NCBI GenBank assembly: GCA_048270225.1
Contig: JBLWTG010000009.1
Coordinates: 96,614-160,613, forward strand
Length of the DNA: 64,000 nucleotides
Direction: 5' to 3'
From: Allopusillimonas sp048270225
Lineage (GTDB): Bacteria; Pseudomonadota; Gammaproteobacteria; Burkholderiales; Burkholderiaceae_B
Shown here: positions 9,311 to 18,641 of the stretch, one piece after another
Layout of the letters: each line of letters starts with the position of its first letter
Position numbering within the stretch: position 1 is the stretch's first letter
Translations under genes and position numbers: made by a program
Notes under the pieces: generated by a model
What the model was told of the DNA's origin: nothing
Seen by the model: the letters and a program-made list of their open reading frames with translations, nothing else
Databases searched by the model: none

Positions 9311-9736
9311 AGTACACCCTCTCAAAAATCCATCGCCATACTTCCAACTCTGATGAAAATCGTCTCCTATCCCACTAAGGGAGAGCTGACACCAAGCTAT
9401 ACCCTCCGTTGCCTACCTAGATGTATTCGATGCACAGCGGCTTGCATCTAAATCCTCATCTGATAAGGCGCTGGAAACCGTAACGAATCACCTGCATCCG
9501 CTGTGAACGCTAGTCAGTGGTCAATTGCCCCTTGAGGGAGCATGAGTGCTGTAACGCCACAGCATCGAACGTCATTACCATATCTTCTACCGAATACATT
9601 TTTAATTTTTCGGAGCGTGCGTCATCCATCTTCATCCCAAGCCGCAATTATGGTTGGATGAAAGGCAGCGAAAGCGAGGCACCGAGAGTACTCGGACCAA
9701 TTCCCCGCGTTTCGTGGACAGTGCTGTATCCCAATA
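9311..9736. other. Gene-free stretch
   Basis: No supported coding region or RNA. Short open frames lack any family resemblance or ribosome site. Confidence 0.4.
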
Positions 9737-10147
9737 CTACTTCTGATCGATAAGCGCCTTCAGGGCGTACTTCTCTCGATCAATTTCACCTCGCGTCCGA
9801 GCACCAAGCCGCCGCAAAACAGGAAGCGGTGGACACCAGCCCTGAACTCCATGCTGGAGTAGGAATGCTAGCACGCCGCCCGTCAGATACAACCATTTCC
9901 TATTGGCGACAAAACTTAAGACCAAACCACTCAGTGCCAGTGAAGACGCATTCACCTCAAGCACTCTTTCCACATCCCACTCTCCGTCCAGCTCCCGGAT
10001 CCTGCGACTTACTTCTAGTTTATCAAGGGTTGAATAATGTCTTATATTCTCATCAGTCTTTTTATCAATATCCGCGTTAACCCGAGACGCGGTAGAACGA
10101 CGAACGCGGTCATTATCCACGGTTGTATATCGGTTCAACGCGACCAT
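9737..10147 (-). CDS. DUF2892-type small membrane protein
   Basis: 136 residues. After a polar N-terminus comes the conserved block ELDGEWDVERVLEVNASSLA, then two hydrophobic segments (about residues 68-82 and 87-100), then GWCPPLPVLRRLGARTRGEI. This arrangement is common in proteobacterial DUF2892 proteins of unknown function, whose usual ending is ALKALRGDF; here the last residues read ALKALIDQK, so the end may be altered. Isolated between decayed DNA and the thiC leader, on the opposite strand to thiC. No biochemical role is established. Confidence 0.75.
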   Translation of the reverse strand: MVALNRYTTVDNDRVRRSTASRVNADIDKKTDENIRHYSTLDKLEVSRRIRELDGEWDVERVLEVNASSLALSGLVLSFVANRKWLYLTGGVLAFLLQHGVQGWCPPLPVLRRLGARTRGEIDREKYALKALIDQK

Positions 10148-10299
10148 ATATCCTCCACCTTAAAACAGATCCTAGACGAATCGAATTTACAGCAAATTTC
10201 GTTCCCATCGACCCACGGACGCGTCTCCTTCTACGCAACCGGACGCGTCTATTGGGTACAACCACAGCTAAAGCCGCCACTATGGCCTATACTGAACAG

Positions 10300-10378
10300 A
10301 CGCAGGGGTACTCGCCGTTCACGGCGGGTTGAGAAAGGCCCTTCGTACCAGTACGGATAATGCCGATGCTGGGAGCGT
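10300..10378 (+). promoter_or_regulatory. TPP riboswitch (thi-box)
   Basis: The leader of thiC contains the conserved thi-box elements in order: GGGGTA, a variable stem, TTGAGA, a CCCTT..GTACC stretch, GGATAATGCC and TGGGAGCGT. The ends ACGC (10300-10303) and GCGT (10375-10378) can form P1. Known role: binds thiamine pyrophosphate and represses thiC expression. A GGCGC/GCGCC hairpin just downstream (around 10396-10410) could be part of the expression platform. Confidence 0.9.
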
Positions 10379-10466
10379 ACTTGTCGTGATTTTTTGGCGC
10401 CACGGCGCCTGATCGCTGCTCGTCTATTCCCTATCGGCTCCATTGTTAATTTATTTGGAGCACGTT

Positions 10467-12383
10467 TTGAACGCTATTTCCTCCTCCTTTACTGCAGCCA
10501 AGGCCGAAGTCGATGCTGCTGCCGTCACGCCACTTCCCCACTCAAGCAAGGTCTATCAGCAGGGCTCGCGCCCAGATATCCGGGTGCCGTTTCGCGAGGT
10601 TTCGCAAGACGACACACCCACCATGTTTGGCGGCGAAAAAAACCCGCCGCTGACCGTTTACGATACAAGCGGCCCTTACACCGATCCATCAGTGAGCATC
10701 GACATCCGCAAAGGGCTCTCGGCCCTGCGCAGCGGGTGGATAGCTGAACGCGAGGATACCGAACAACTGGAGCGTCCCAGTAGCGAGTACGGACAAGGGC
10801 GCCTACAAGACACGCGTCTGGATTCGCTGCGATTCGAATTGAGTCGGCCTCCGCGACGTGCCAAACCCGGAAGGAACGTGACGCAAATGCATTATGCGCG
10901 CCGAGGAATAATCACGCCGGAAATGGAATTCATCGCCATACGCGAGAACTTGCGGCGCGAGCACTATATCGAAACGCTACGCGCCAGCGGGCCGGAAGGT
11001 GAAAAGCGGGTCGCCCGCATGTTGCACCAACACGCGGGGCAGTCGTTTGGCGCCGCCATTCCAGAGTCGATTACACCTGAATTCGTACGCGATGAGGTCG
11101 CGCGAGGCCGAGCCATTATTCCCGCCAATATCAATCACCCTGAAAGCGAACCTATGATCATAGGCAGGAATTTTCTGGTGAAAATCAATGCGAACATCGG
11201 CAATTCGGCGCTTGGCTCCAGTATTCAGGAAGAAGTCGAAAAAATGACCTGGGCGATACGCTGGGGCGGCGATACGGTCATGGACCTGTCCACAGGCAAG
11301 AACATTCACGAGACGCGCGAATGGATCATCCGCAACTCGCCCGTGCCCATCGGTACGGTGCCTATTTATCAAGCCCTGGAGAAAGTGGACGGCAAGGCCG
11401 AAGAGCTGACCTGGGAAATTTTTCGCGACACTTTGGTCGAGCAAGCCGAGCAAGGTGTGGACTATTTCACGATCCATGCGGGCGTCCGACTGCCCTTTAT
11501 TCCGATGACTGCCGAGCGTATGACCGGCATTGTCTCTCGCGGTGGCTCCATCATGGCCAAATGGTGCCTTGCCCACCACAAAGAAAGCTTCATTTACGAG
11601 CGCTTCGAAGACATCTGCGAAATCATGAAGGCCTACGACATCAGCTTTTCACTCGGCGATGGACTGCGCCCCGGGTCGGGCTATGATGCCAACGACGAGG
11701 CGCAATTCGCCGAACTTAAAACGCTTGGCGAACTGACCCAGCTAGCCTGGAAGCACGATGTGCAGGTCATGGTCGAAGGCCCCGGGCATGTTCCCATGCA
11801 CCTGATCAAGGAAAACATGGACATGCAGCTCAAGCATTGCCATGAGGCGCCTTTTTATACGCTTGGGCCGCTGGCCACGGACATTGCCCCCGGATACGAC
11901 CACATCACGTCGGGCATCGGCGCGGCGTTGATCGGCTGGTACGGTACCGCCATGCTGTGCTACGTGACGCCCAAAGAGCATCTGGGTCTGCCCAATAAAA
12001 AAGATGTCAAGGACGGCATCATCACATACAAGATCGCAGCGCATGCGGCCGACTTGGCCAAGGGTCACCCCGGCGCGGCTATTCGTGACAACGCTTTGTC
12101 CAAGGCGCGTTTCGAGTTCCGTTGGGAAGACCAGTTCAACTTGGGTTTGGATCCAGACACGGCCCGGGACTTCCATGATGAAACCCTGCCCAAAGAGTCG
12201 ATGAAAGTGGCCCATTTTTGCTCAATGTGCGGCCCGCATTTCTGCAGCATGAAAATAACCCAGGATGTACGCGAATATGCCAAGCAGAAAGGCATGTCTA
12301 CAGACGAAGCTGTGCAACACGGCATGCAGGAAAAAGCGATCGAGTTCGTACAAAAAGGAGCCCGAATTTACCATCAATCATAG
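10467..12383 (+). CDS. thiC: ThiC, phosphomethylpyrimidine synthase
   Basis: Radical-SAM enzyme converting aminoimidazole ribotide to HMP phosphate in thiamine synthesis. It has the N-terminal RPDIRVPFREV, the VTQMHYARRGIITPEMEFIA block, and the C-terminal cluster motif CSMCGPHFC (C585, C588, C593 by this numbering) that binds the 4Fe-4S cluster. The frame opens at a TTG at 10443, but TTG at 10467 has GGAG six bases upstream and gives 638 residues, close to the family length. Controlled by the TPP riboswitch upstream. Confidence 0.96.
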   Translation: MNAISSSFTAAKAEVDAAAVTPLPHSSKVYQQGSRPDIRVPFREVSQDDTPTMFGGEKNPPLTVYDTSGPYTDPSVSIDIRKGLSALRSGWIAEREDTEQLERPSSEYGQGRLQDTRLDSLRFELSRPPRRAKPGRNVTQMHYARRGIITPEMEFIAIRENLRREHYIETLRASGPEGEKRVARMLHQHAGQSFGAAIPESITPEFVRDEVARGRAIIPANINHPESEPMIIGRNFLVKINANIGNSALGSSIQEEVEKMTWAIRWGGDTVMDLSTGKNIHETREWIIRNSPVPIGTVPIYQALEKVDGKAEELTWEIFRDTLVEQAEQGVDYFTIHAGVRLPFIPMTAERMTGIVSRGGSIMAKWCLAHHKESFIYERFEDICEIMKAYDISFSLGDGLRPGSGYDANDEAQFAELKTLGELTQLAWKHDVQVMVEGPGHVPMHLIKENMDMQLKHCHEAPFYTLGPLATDIAPGYDHITSGIGAALIGWYGTAMLCYVTPKEHLGLPNKKDVKDGIITYKIAAHAADLAKGHPGAAIRDNALSKARFEFRWEDQFNLGLDPDTARDFHDETLPKESMKVAHFCSMCGPHFCSMKITQDVREYAKQKGMSTDEAVQHGMQEKAIEFVQKGARIYHQS

Positions 12384-12464
12384 ACGGCGCAAGGAGTCCA
12401 CCTGCGGTTGTGTGAGGGCAAAAGCGAGGCGAAATCTTTCACGCAGCTCAATCTAAATATTCGT

Positions 12465-12518
12465 CAGAACGACATGGCTGTGCCTGAATAGCGGAGGCCA
12501 GAAACACTTGTCGTTCTG
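12465..12518. terminator. Inverted repeat between convergent genes
   Basis: CAGAACGACA (12465-12474) and TGTCGTTCTG (12509-12518) are a perfect 10-bp inverted repeat, with a shorter TGGC/GCCA pairing inside. It lies between the ends of thiC and the convergent copper operon, so a bidirectional terminator is likely, though no strong T tract follows. Confidence 0.5.
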
Positions 12519-12535
12519 GTCTATTCATCGTTAAA

Positions 12536-13045
12536 TCAACCAGCCGCTGATCGAATCGAGCAGTCCATTGTAATCGCGCGACCCTGCTCGAACCACAATG
12601 TTATCGGCAAGGTTTCTCCGATTTTCAATGTCGAGGTTGGCTTTTCAAGCATAACGTGATGGCCCCCAGGCGCGAACTCGAAGCTGCCGCTGGCCGGCAC
12701 CTCGATCTTGTCCGCGTGCACCATGACAGCCATGCCGTTCACGGTCTTGCTGGCATGCAGCATGACTTTGCCGAAGGCTTTGGACTGCCCACCGACGAGC
12801 ACGACATCACGGTCGCCGCCGTTGCTCAGCGTGAAATAGGCGGCCGATGGCAAGCGGTTGGGCAATGCACGGATCCAGCAGTTCGTGACGGTGACACCTT
12901 CGGGCGCGGCGGCAGTGGCCGCATCGCCGAAACTGGATTGCCCCGGATGCGGGTGCGCAGGGTGATCATGCCCAGCGTGGGCCTGTGCGGACAGGGAGGT
13001 GGCGGCGGCGAATGCCGCCACGAGGAGCTTGAATGCGTACTTCAT
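12536..13045 (-). CDS. PCuAC-family periplasmic copper chaperone (first copy)
   Basis: 169 residues with signal peptide (cleavage likely after SAQAHA) and a His-rich stretch HAGHDHPAHPHPG. The DUF461/PCuAC body carries the H/M copper motif: VMLHASKTVNGMAVM followed by GGHHVML. The family delivers Cu(I) to cytochrome oxidase Cu sites. The ATG at 13045 with AGGA upstream is preferred over an ATG 36 bases further out. Last gene of a seven-gene minus-strand copper operon, 13 bases after the second PCuAC gene. Confidence 0.92.
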   Translation of the reverse strand: MKYAFKLLVAAFAAATSLSAQAHAGHDHPAHPHPGQSSFGDAATAAAPEGVTVTNCWIRALPNRLPSAAYFTLSNGGDRDVVLVGGQSKAFGKVMLHASKTVNGMAVMVHADKIEVPASGSFEFAPGGHHVMLEKPTSTLKIGETLPITLWFEQGRAITMDCSIRSAAG

Positions 13046-13058
13046 GGTTTTTCCTGTT

Positions 13059-13541
13059 TTAGTGCTTGTTATGGTGGCCACCGCTTGGCGCGCCGCTGGT
13101 CAATGGGCGCACGGGGGCTTCAATGTTGACTATCTCACGCTTGCCGCCAGGGCTCTCAAAGGTCAACGTCATGGGAACATGGTTGCCTTCGTGAACTTGC
13201 GTCTTCAGATCGATCAGCATGATGTGGTAGCCGCCAGGCTTGAGTTCGACGGCTTGTCCAGCGGGCAATGCCAGCCGAGGAATTTGGCGCATCTTCATGA
13301 CATCGTTCTCCATGATCATTTCATGAATCTCGACATGTTGAGCGGCCGGTGATTCGGCCTGCACGAGGGCGCTATCCGCCTTGGAGGAAAGGCGCATAAA
13401 GGCTCCTGTGGCCTGTTGCTGCGCCACGGTGGCGCGAACCCAAGGTTCGTCGACGGTAACTTGGGCGTGAGCGTTTGCGGCGGCGAGCAATATGCTGGCG
13501 GTGGCGAGGATCCATGTGGACAACTTTGATATAGCAGACAT
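13059..13541 (-). CDS. PCuAC-family periplasmic copper chaperone (second copy)
   Basis: 160 residues with an N-terminal signal peptide ending ANAHAQ. Copper motif: EIHEMIMENDVMKMR and later GGYHIMLIDL, the H-x10-M-x21-H-x-M pattern of PCuAC. C-terminus is His-rich (GGHHNKH). The start at 13541 has AGGAG eight bases upstream. It lies directly downstream of the SCO gene; PCuAC and SCO are known to cooperate in CuA/CuB assembly of cytochrome oxidase. Clearly diverged from the neighbouring PCuAC, so not a recent duplication. Confidence 0.92.
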   Translation of the reverse strand: MSAISKLSTWILATASILLAAANAHAQVTVDEPWVRATVAQQQATGAFMRLSSKADSALVQAESPAAQHVEIHEMIMENDVMKMRQIPRLALPAGQAVELKPGGYHIMLIDLKTQVHEGNHVPMTLTFESPGGKREIVNIEAPVRPLTSGAPSGGHHNKH

Positions 13542-13560
13542 AGAGGTCTCCTGAGTGGGG

Positions 13561-14163
13561 TCAATCAAGGGCTAGCACTTGGCGGACGTCCGACGCGTAC
13601 TCTTCGGCGGTTTGGGTATGACGCAGGCCCAGGCGCAGCCGGCCGGAACGGTCATACATGTAGGTGATGGTGCTATGGTCCATGGTGTAGGACGAACCGG
13701 TTGGAACCTTGGCGTAATACGCCTTGAAGTTTTTTGCAGTCTTGGCCGTTTGATCCAGATCGCCGTAAAGCCCCATGAAACTGGGGTCGAAGGCAGTTAC
13801 GTAGGCTTGAAGCACTGCGGGTGTGTCTCGTTCTGGATCGACGGTGATAAACAGGACTTGCAATTGGTCGCCGTCTTTGCCCAGCATTTCTTTGACCTGC
13901 GCCGCACGCAGCAGAGCCGTCGGGCATACGTCTGGGCATTGGGTAAAGCCAAAGAAGATCAACACAGCCTTGCCCTTGAAGTCGGAAAGATCATGTTGCT
14001 GGCCGTCGGTGCCAGTTAACAGGAAGTCACGGCCGATGTCGGTGCCGGACATGTCTATACCATGGATGTCCTTCAGTTCGTCTGAGCGTGAGCATCCATA
14101 GAGAGATAGACTCGCGGCAATCAACGTGGCGAGAAAGCCGCGGCGTTGTAGAGATGAAATCAT
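13561..14163 (-). CDS. SCO1/SenC-family copper chaperone lipoprotein
   Basis: 200 residues. N-terminal lipoprotein signal with lipobox LYGC, thioredoxin fold with copper/redox motif CPDVCP and the third ligand histidine in TMDHSTITYMYD. SCO proteins deliver copper or reduce the CuA cysteines of cytochrome c oxidase. The chosen ATG (14163) follows GGGGA; a longer frame adds 13 residues before the signal. Thirteen bases downstream of the TonB receptor gene in the same operon. Confidence 0.94.
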   Translation of the reverse strand: MISSLQRRGFLATLIAASLSLYGCSRSDELKDIHGIDMSGTDIGRDFLLTGTDGQQHDLSDFKGKAVLIFFGFTQCPDVCPTALLRAAQVKEMLGKDGDQLQVLFITVDPERDTPAVLQAYVTAFDPSFMGLYGDLDQTAKTAKNFKAYYAKVPTGSSYTMDHSTITYMYDRSGRLRLGLRHTQTAEEYASDVRQVLALD

Positions 14164-14176
14164 AGTAATCCCCGAT

Positions 14177-16291
14177 CTAGTAGCGGACTTGCACCCCCGC
14201 AAAAACCGCCCGGCCGGTACCCGGCTCGAACAGTTCTGAGCTGGCGTTGGCGCGGTCAGTGATGCTGGCGCTGGCGATGTATCGGCGGTCTGTCAGATTT
14301 CTCCCGTCGATATAGAAGGAATAAGGGCCTCGCTCCCAACCTGCTCGCAAGCCCAGCAAGGCGTAAGAATTCGTCTTGACACTGTTCGCGTTATCCACGT
14401 AGTAGGCTTGTGGAACCCATTCAACGTTGGGTCCCATATAGAAACCAGCCGGGTGCTTGTACAGCACTTCAGCACGCAGATAATGCCGGGGAACGCCAGG
14501 CATCTGGTTGCTACCCCAATCCTGATCGTCGTCGAATTTGAAATCGCTTAAGGTATAGGAAGCGTTGATTTGCAGGCTATCCGCCTGGTGGCCTGTTGCA
14601 AAGAGGCCCCGCGCAGCAGTCCATTGCAGACCCAGCTCAATACCCTGATGCGTGGTGCGATCGGCGTTAACGGTCTGGTCGCAGATGTTCCAGGGTGCGC
14701 TGATGCATTGAAGTTCATTTTTGATGCGGGCATGGTAAAGCGATACATCCCATGTCACATCGCCCGCTTGGCCGCGCGTGCCGATCTCGAAGGTCGTGGC
14801 GCGTTGCGGCTGCAATCGGTCCAAATCGTTGACCGTTGAAAAGGTCATATCGTCAAAGGTGGGCGGCTCGGCACTGCGAGAGATGTTGCCGAACACCTGC
14901 CATTGCGGCGCCACTTGCCAAATCAGGCCGAGTTTTGGGTTTAAGAAGTCATAGCTCTTGTCTCCTGAGCGGATGGTAGGCTGCCCGCCGTTGAATCGGT
15001 CGATGCGTTTGCGCTGGGCGTGCAGATATTGCAGCCCGGTAATCAACGAGACGCCGGGGACGACATCAAACGCGTTCTCAGCATAAAGCGTAATGTTGTT
15101 CGCCTTATCGTCGGTCGCCGACAGTCTCTCAAGACGATTGCCCCCGATGTTGACCGAGTTCTGGGCATCGACCTTGCCGGCCGACCACGTCAGGCCGAAG
15201 GTGAAACGGTTATCATGCCCGGCTAGCTGCGCGGTATTGACCAGACGCGTGTAGGCGCCGTACTCGGTGTAATCTCTATCCACAAACTGGTAGATGGGAT
15301 GGCGCAGTGAACTCTTGCCAAACCAGCCCCCTACTTCATATGTCGTGTCGCCCGCCACCAGGACCGTACGGTTGGCGATACGCCCGCCATCGAGGTTGAG
15401 CTGCCAATCGTTTTCCTTATTTACCTTGGCGGCGCTGCGAGGGTCATTCAGCGCTTGATCGCGCGTGACAGAACCCGGGATTTCCTGCCGAACCCGAAAG
15501 CCGCTTAGATAGAAACGCGTTTCCACATCGTCCGAAAGCCGCCAGCCAATATTGCCGCTGGCCCGCAAGGAGTTCCCCGCGCTTTGTTCTCGAAATCCGT
15601 CCTGACGCTGCCAGGAGGCGGTGACGAACCCATCGACGCTCTCGCCGGCGAACCCGCTGCTTAGCTGGGTACGCCGCCATCCGAAGTTGCCCGCGTCCAG
15701 GCGCCCCTGGAACGCACTGGCATCATGCCCGGTCGGTGTCACGAAGTTGATGGCGCCGCCCAGTGTCGCTGAGCCGTATCGCAGTGCATTGGCGCCTTTA
15801 TAGACCTCCGTGTACTGATATGCGGTGGGATCGATCCGCTGAAAATCACTGCTGCCATCGGGGGCATTAAGCGGTATGCCGTCTTGGTACAAGCTGATGC
15901 CGCGAAGATGGTAGTACCGCGATAAGCCCGAGCCGCGTATAGATAGGCGCGAGTCCTCGCCCCATTTGGGTTGGGTGAAAACGCCTGGTGTGTAGTCGAG
16001 CATGTCTTTGACGGTTGCCGCCTTGGTATCGCGCCAGACGCTCTGCTGCACCAACTCCACCCCGCCAGGCGTTTGCTCGATCAACGCTTTTGCATCCGGT
16101 GTGCTGGGTACCGTCAAGCTGAGCCCTTCTCTGGCTTGCACCACGATGGGAGCCAGCGTCGTGGTTTGTGCGTGCGCTGGCGTCCATCCTTCAGGCAGCC
16201 CGAATGTCAGTATCAATGCGATGGTCAATACTGCGGGGCGCGCCTGGTCTAACGAAAACAGGGCTGGTCTACATTGTGAACTGCTACTCAT
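14177..16291 (-). CDS. TonB-dependent outer membrane receptor, probably for copper
   Basis: 704 residues: signal peptide ending AHAQ, TonB-box-like APIVVQA, plug domain (ending around AINFVTPTG) and a 22-strand-type barrel with C-terminal aromatic residue (GVQVRY). The ligand is inferred from context: it sits between CopC-CopD and SCO/PCuAC genes, so copper or a copper chelate is likely, but similar barrels also take siderophores. Start chosen at 16291 with AAGGA upstream. Confidence 0.9.
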   Translation of the reverse strand: MSSSSQCRPALFSLDQARPAVLTIALILTFGLPEGWTPAHAQTTTLAPIVVQAREGLSLTVPSTPDAKALIEQTPGGVELVQQSVWRDTKAATVKDMLDYTPGVFTQPKWGEDSRLSIRGSGLSRYYHLRGISLYQDGIPLNAPDGSSDFQRIDPTAYQYTEVYKGANALRYGSATLGGAINFVTPTGHDASAFQGRLDAGNFGWRRTQLSSGFAGESVDGFVTASWQRQDGFREQSAGNSLRASGNIGWRLSDDVETRFYLSGFRVRQEIPGSVTRDQALNDPRSAAKVNKENDWQLNLDGGRIANRTVLVAGDTTYEVGGWFGKSSLRHPIYQFVDRDYTEYGAYTRLVNTAQLAGHDNRFTFGLTWSAGKVDAQNSVNIGGNRLERLSATDDKANNITLYAENAFDVVPGVSLITGLQYLHAQRKRIDRFNGGQPTIRSGDKSYDFLNPKLGLIWQVAPQWQVFGNISRSAEPPTFDDMTFSTVNDLDRLQPQRATTFEIGTRGQAGDVTWDVSLYHARIKNELQCISAPWNICDQTVNADRTTHQGIELGLQWTAARGLFATGHQADSLQINASYTLSDFKFDDDQDWGSNQMPGVPRHYLRAEVLYKHPAGFYMGPNVEWVPQAYYVDNANSVKTNSYALLGLRAGWERGPYSFYIDGRNLTDRRYIASASITDRANASSELFEPGTGRAVFAGVQVRY

Positions 16292-16354
16292 GGTCTTTTT
16301 CCTTGGGGGCATGTTTATAGGCGTTGAACTCGATATGTTTCACATCGATTCCAT

Positions 16355-17983
16355 TCATTTTTGAAACTCCAACGTTGTCTCCAGACTGATCCGTTCAAAA
16401 TCGGAGACCAATGCATCAATGCGCACGTGCCAGACTTTTTGTCGGGGCAGTTCCATATCGCTTACCTGCCATGTGCCGTCATCGGCCCGGTGAGCCGGGA
16501 AGTGGATGGGTTCGATGCCTGCGCGGGGGTTGGAGAATGCGACATCCACTTCTTGCGCGATCAGCGGGGACGAGTCCATGTTGGACAGGTACAGCGCCAA
16601 CGTCGCGGGACCTGCGTGAAGTGACGGCGCCAGCGACAGATCAGCCATGGCCGCATCGCTGTGGATGTGGGCGGTGATTTCGGTGGACGGCGCCGGTGTA
16701 CTGATCAGGGCGCGCGGCGGTGGCGTGAAACGCCAGAGGGCCACCACCGACAAAATGGCAAGCGCCAGCGCGCATTCCACGTAAATGATGCGCCGCATAG
16801 CGCGGCGCGCAGGGAGCTGGCCGTCCCGCACAGCGCCCGTCAGGCGATAGCGGTTATAGGCGCCCAGTCCCAGAAGCACGATCACCAGGGCGAGTTTGAA
16901 TGCCAAAACTTGCCCGTAAGCGGTCAGCCACAGTGAAGATGGCTTGTCGAACTGCACAACAACGAGGATGCCGCCGCTGACAAATAGCATGAACAAGACG
17001 AGCGGAATCAGCCGTGAGAAGCGATTCAGCGGGCCCGGGTCCGCTGTGTCTTGCAGCGAATAGGCCAGAGGCAATAGCGAGCCGACCCACACGGTGATGG
17101 CCAGCGCATGCAGCCAGACGGCGGGCCGGGCGAGCCAGGCGGGCGGCGCGCTGCTCGCGTGGCCACTGGCGGCCAGGGAGGCGCCCAGCAGCATGAGCGC
17201 CATGGCCGCCATCCGCTTTCTGGAGGCGGTCGTCTGCCAGGCCAACGCGGCACACGTCAGGGCGGCCAGCGCCAATGCGGCGGCCAGGCCGAATGAGGTC
17301 GAGAACGCCGTGCGCCAAGGGCCAAGACGGAAGAGGCCCGAAACAGGCTCATCGAGCGCATCGATACCCAATAAACCTAGGTTGAGCAAGGTGGCGCCTG
17401 CACCTAAAGCCAGCACGGCTAAAGCCATGCGGCGCTTGTCGGCGCGCACCGCATCCAACGCATGGCAGGCCGCCAATCCGATACCGAAAAATAGGCCGAT
17501 GTACCCGCCCAAACGGGAAAGCCAGATGAGAAAATTCCTGGCTGGGTGTGTTATGGGCTCCTGTATGCTGCTGGTTCCCCGGGCCCCGACTGAAAATGGC
17601 ACGGTGCCACCTATGGGATGGCCGTCCGCCGACACCACGCGCCAGCTCAGCGCATACGAGCCCTGCTGACTCAATATCGGCAAAGGCAACTCCAGGCCCG
17701 CGGGCAGCACCTCGGTCTGGGTGATGTCCTTGATCGCGCCATCCGGCGCGATGATCTTGATCAGCAGCGGTGAGACAGGCTCGTTGAACATCAAGCGCAC
17801 CGTGGCCGGCGCCTGGGCCAGAACAGCGCCAGCCTCGGGTGTGCTGGCGATGAGCGACGCATGGGCTAGTACGCCCGGCGCCCAGGCGAGCATCACCAGG
17901 GCACAAAGCCCTCTGATCAGCATGCTTAGCAGGCCGGGTAAGGACGCGCGTGCGTCGACACGGCACAAGATATGCGTATGCAT
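16355..17983 (-). CDS. CopC-CopD fusion, copper binding and import
   Basis: 542 residues. After a signal helix ending VLAHAS, a CopC beta-sandwich follows whose N-terminal His (HASL) and later D-x-H (SADGHPIGG) form the Cu(II) site. From about residue 150 there is a CopD membrane region with some eight helices, including a conserved His in AVWLHALAITVWVGSLLPL, and a periplasmic C-terminal domain. CopC and CopD are separate in many bacteria; the fusion is known. Likely imports copper for oxidase assembly together with the downstream receptor and chaperones. Confidence 0.92.
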   Translation of the reverse strand: MHTHILCRVDARASLPGLLSMLIRGLCALVMLAWAPGVLAHASLIASTPEAGAVLAQAPATVRLMFNEPVSPLLIKIIAPDGAIKDITQTEVLPAGLELPLPILSQQGSYALSWRVVSADGHPIGGTVPFSVGARGTSSIQEPITHPARNFLIWLSRLGGYIGLFFGIGLAACHALDAVRADKRRMALAVLALGAGATLLNLGLLGIDALDEPVSGLFRLGPWRTAFSTSFGLAAALALAALTCAALAWQTTASRKRMAAMALMLLGASLAASGHASSAPPAWLARPAVWLHALAITVWVGSLLPLAYSLQDTADPGPLNRFSRLIPLVLFMLFVSGGILVVVQFDKPSSLWLTAYGQVLAFKLALVIVLLGLGAYNRYRLTGAVRDGQLPARRAMRRIIYVECALALAILSVVALWRFTPPPRALISTPAPSTEITAHIHSDAAMADLSLAPSLHAGPATLALYLSNMDSSPLIAQEVDVAFSNPRAGIEPIHFPAHRADDGTWQVSDMELPRQKVWHVRIDALVSDFERISLETTLEFQK

Positions 17984-18040
17984 CGTCTCTCCCTTCATAG
18001 CCGACGCGCTCTTTGAGGCATCGGCCACCAGTGTGGGTGG

Positions 18041-18577
18041 CTACTGCTTGGGCAGCAGCGTCAGTCCCGGTGCGGGAGAATCGGAATGGTCATCTGGCGC
18101 TTTCTTGTTGGCCGAAGGCAGGTCGATCCAGCGCGCCACACCCTGTTCGCACTCTTGTACGACAGGAAAGTACAGCGTGGTATCAGGCGCCAATTCGCCG
18201 CTCAGGTAGCCTACAAAGACGAATTCGTCGTAGTGTTCGTCCAGCAGCGGGCCGCCTGACCAGATCACCTCTTTGACGCCTGACGTGACCTTTGCGCCGT
18301 ATTGTGTGTAGGGCTTGGCGTAATCGCCTTTGACGGTCTGAAGCGTCCACCCGGCCTTGGGTTGAGGCTTGACGCCGACGACCCCTTCAGGGACACGGAC
18401 GCGGATTTTTGTGGTGGGTGAACCTTTGCAGCCGTGCGGAACGCTGAAAACGGCTTTGTAGCCGCTGTCTGCCGGCGCTTGCTTGATTTGAAGCGTCACG
18501 TGCGAGTACGCCGCAGGGGCGAGAAAGAATGCGGCCAACATGACGGTGGCACGCGTGCGAACGCGAAGAATGGACAT
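18041..18577 (-). CDS. YcnI-family (DUF1775) copper-associated protein
   Basis: 178 residues, signal peptide ending AAYSH, so the mature protein begins with a histidine (HVTLQIKQAPA) as in YcnI, which binds copper through this residue. The body has the family pattern HGCKGSPTTKIRVRVPEG and a Trp (AGWTLQTVKGDY). ATG at 18577 with GAGG upstream. Second gene of the copper operon, directly before CopC-CopD, matching the common ycnI-copCD context. Confidence 0.9.
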   Translation of the reverse strand: MSILRVRTRATVMLAAFFLAPAAYSHVTLQIKQAPADSGYKAVFSVPHGCKGSPTTKIRVRVPEGVVGVKPQPKAGWTLQTVKGDYAKPYTQYGAKVTSGVKEVIWSGGPLLDEHYDEFVFVGYLSGELAPDTTLYFPVVQECEQGVARWIDLPSANKKAPDDHSDSPAPGLTLLPKQ

Positions 18578-18641
18578 GAAAAAACCTCGGGAACGAAATC
18601 GTTGGAAAGTGACCGGGTCAAGCACGATCACTTACGAAAAA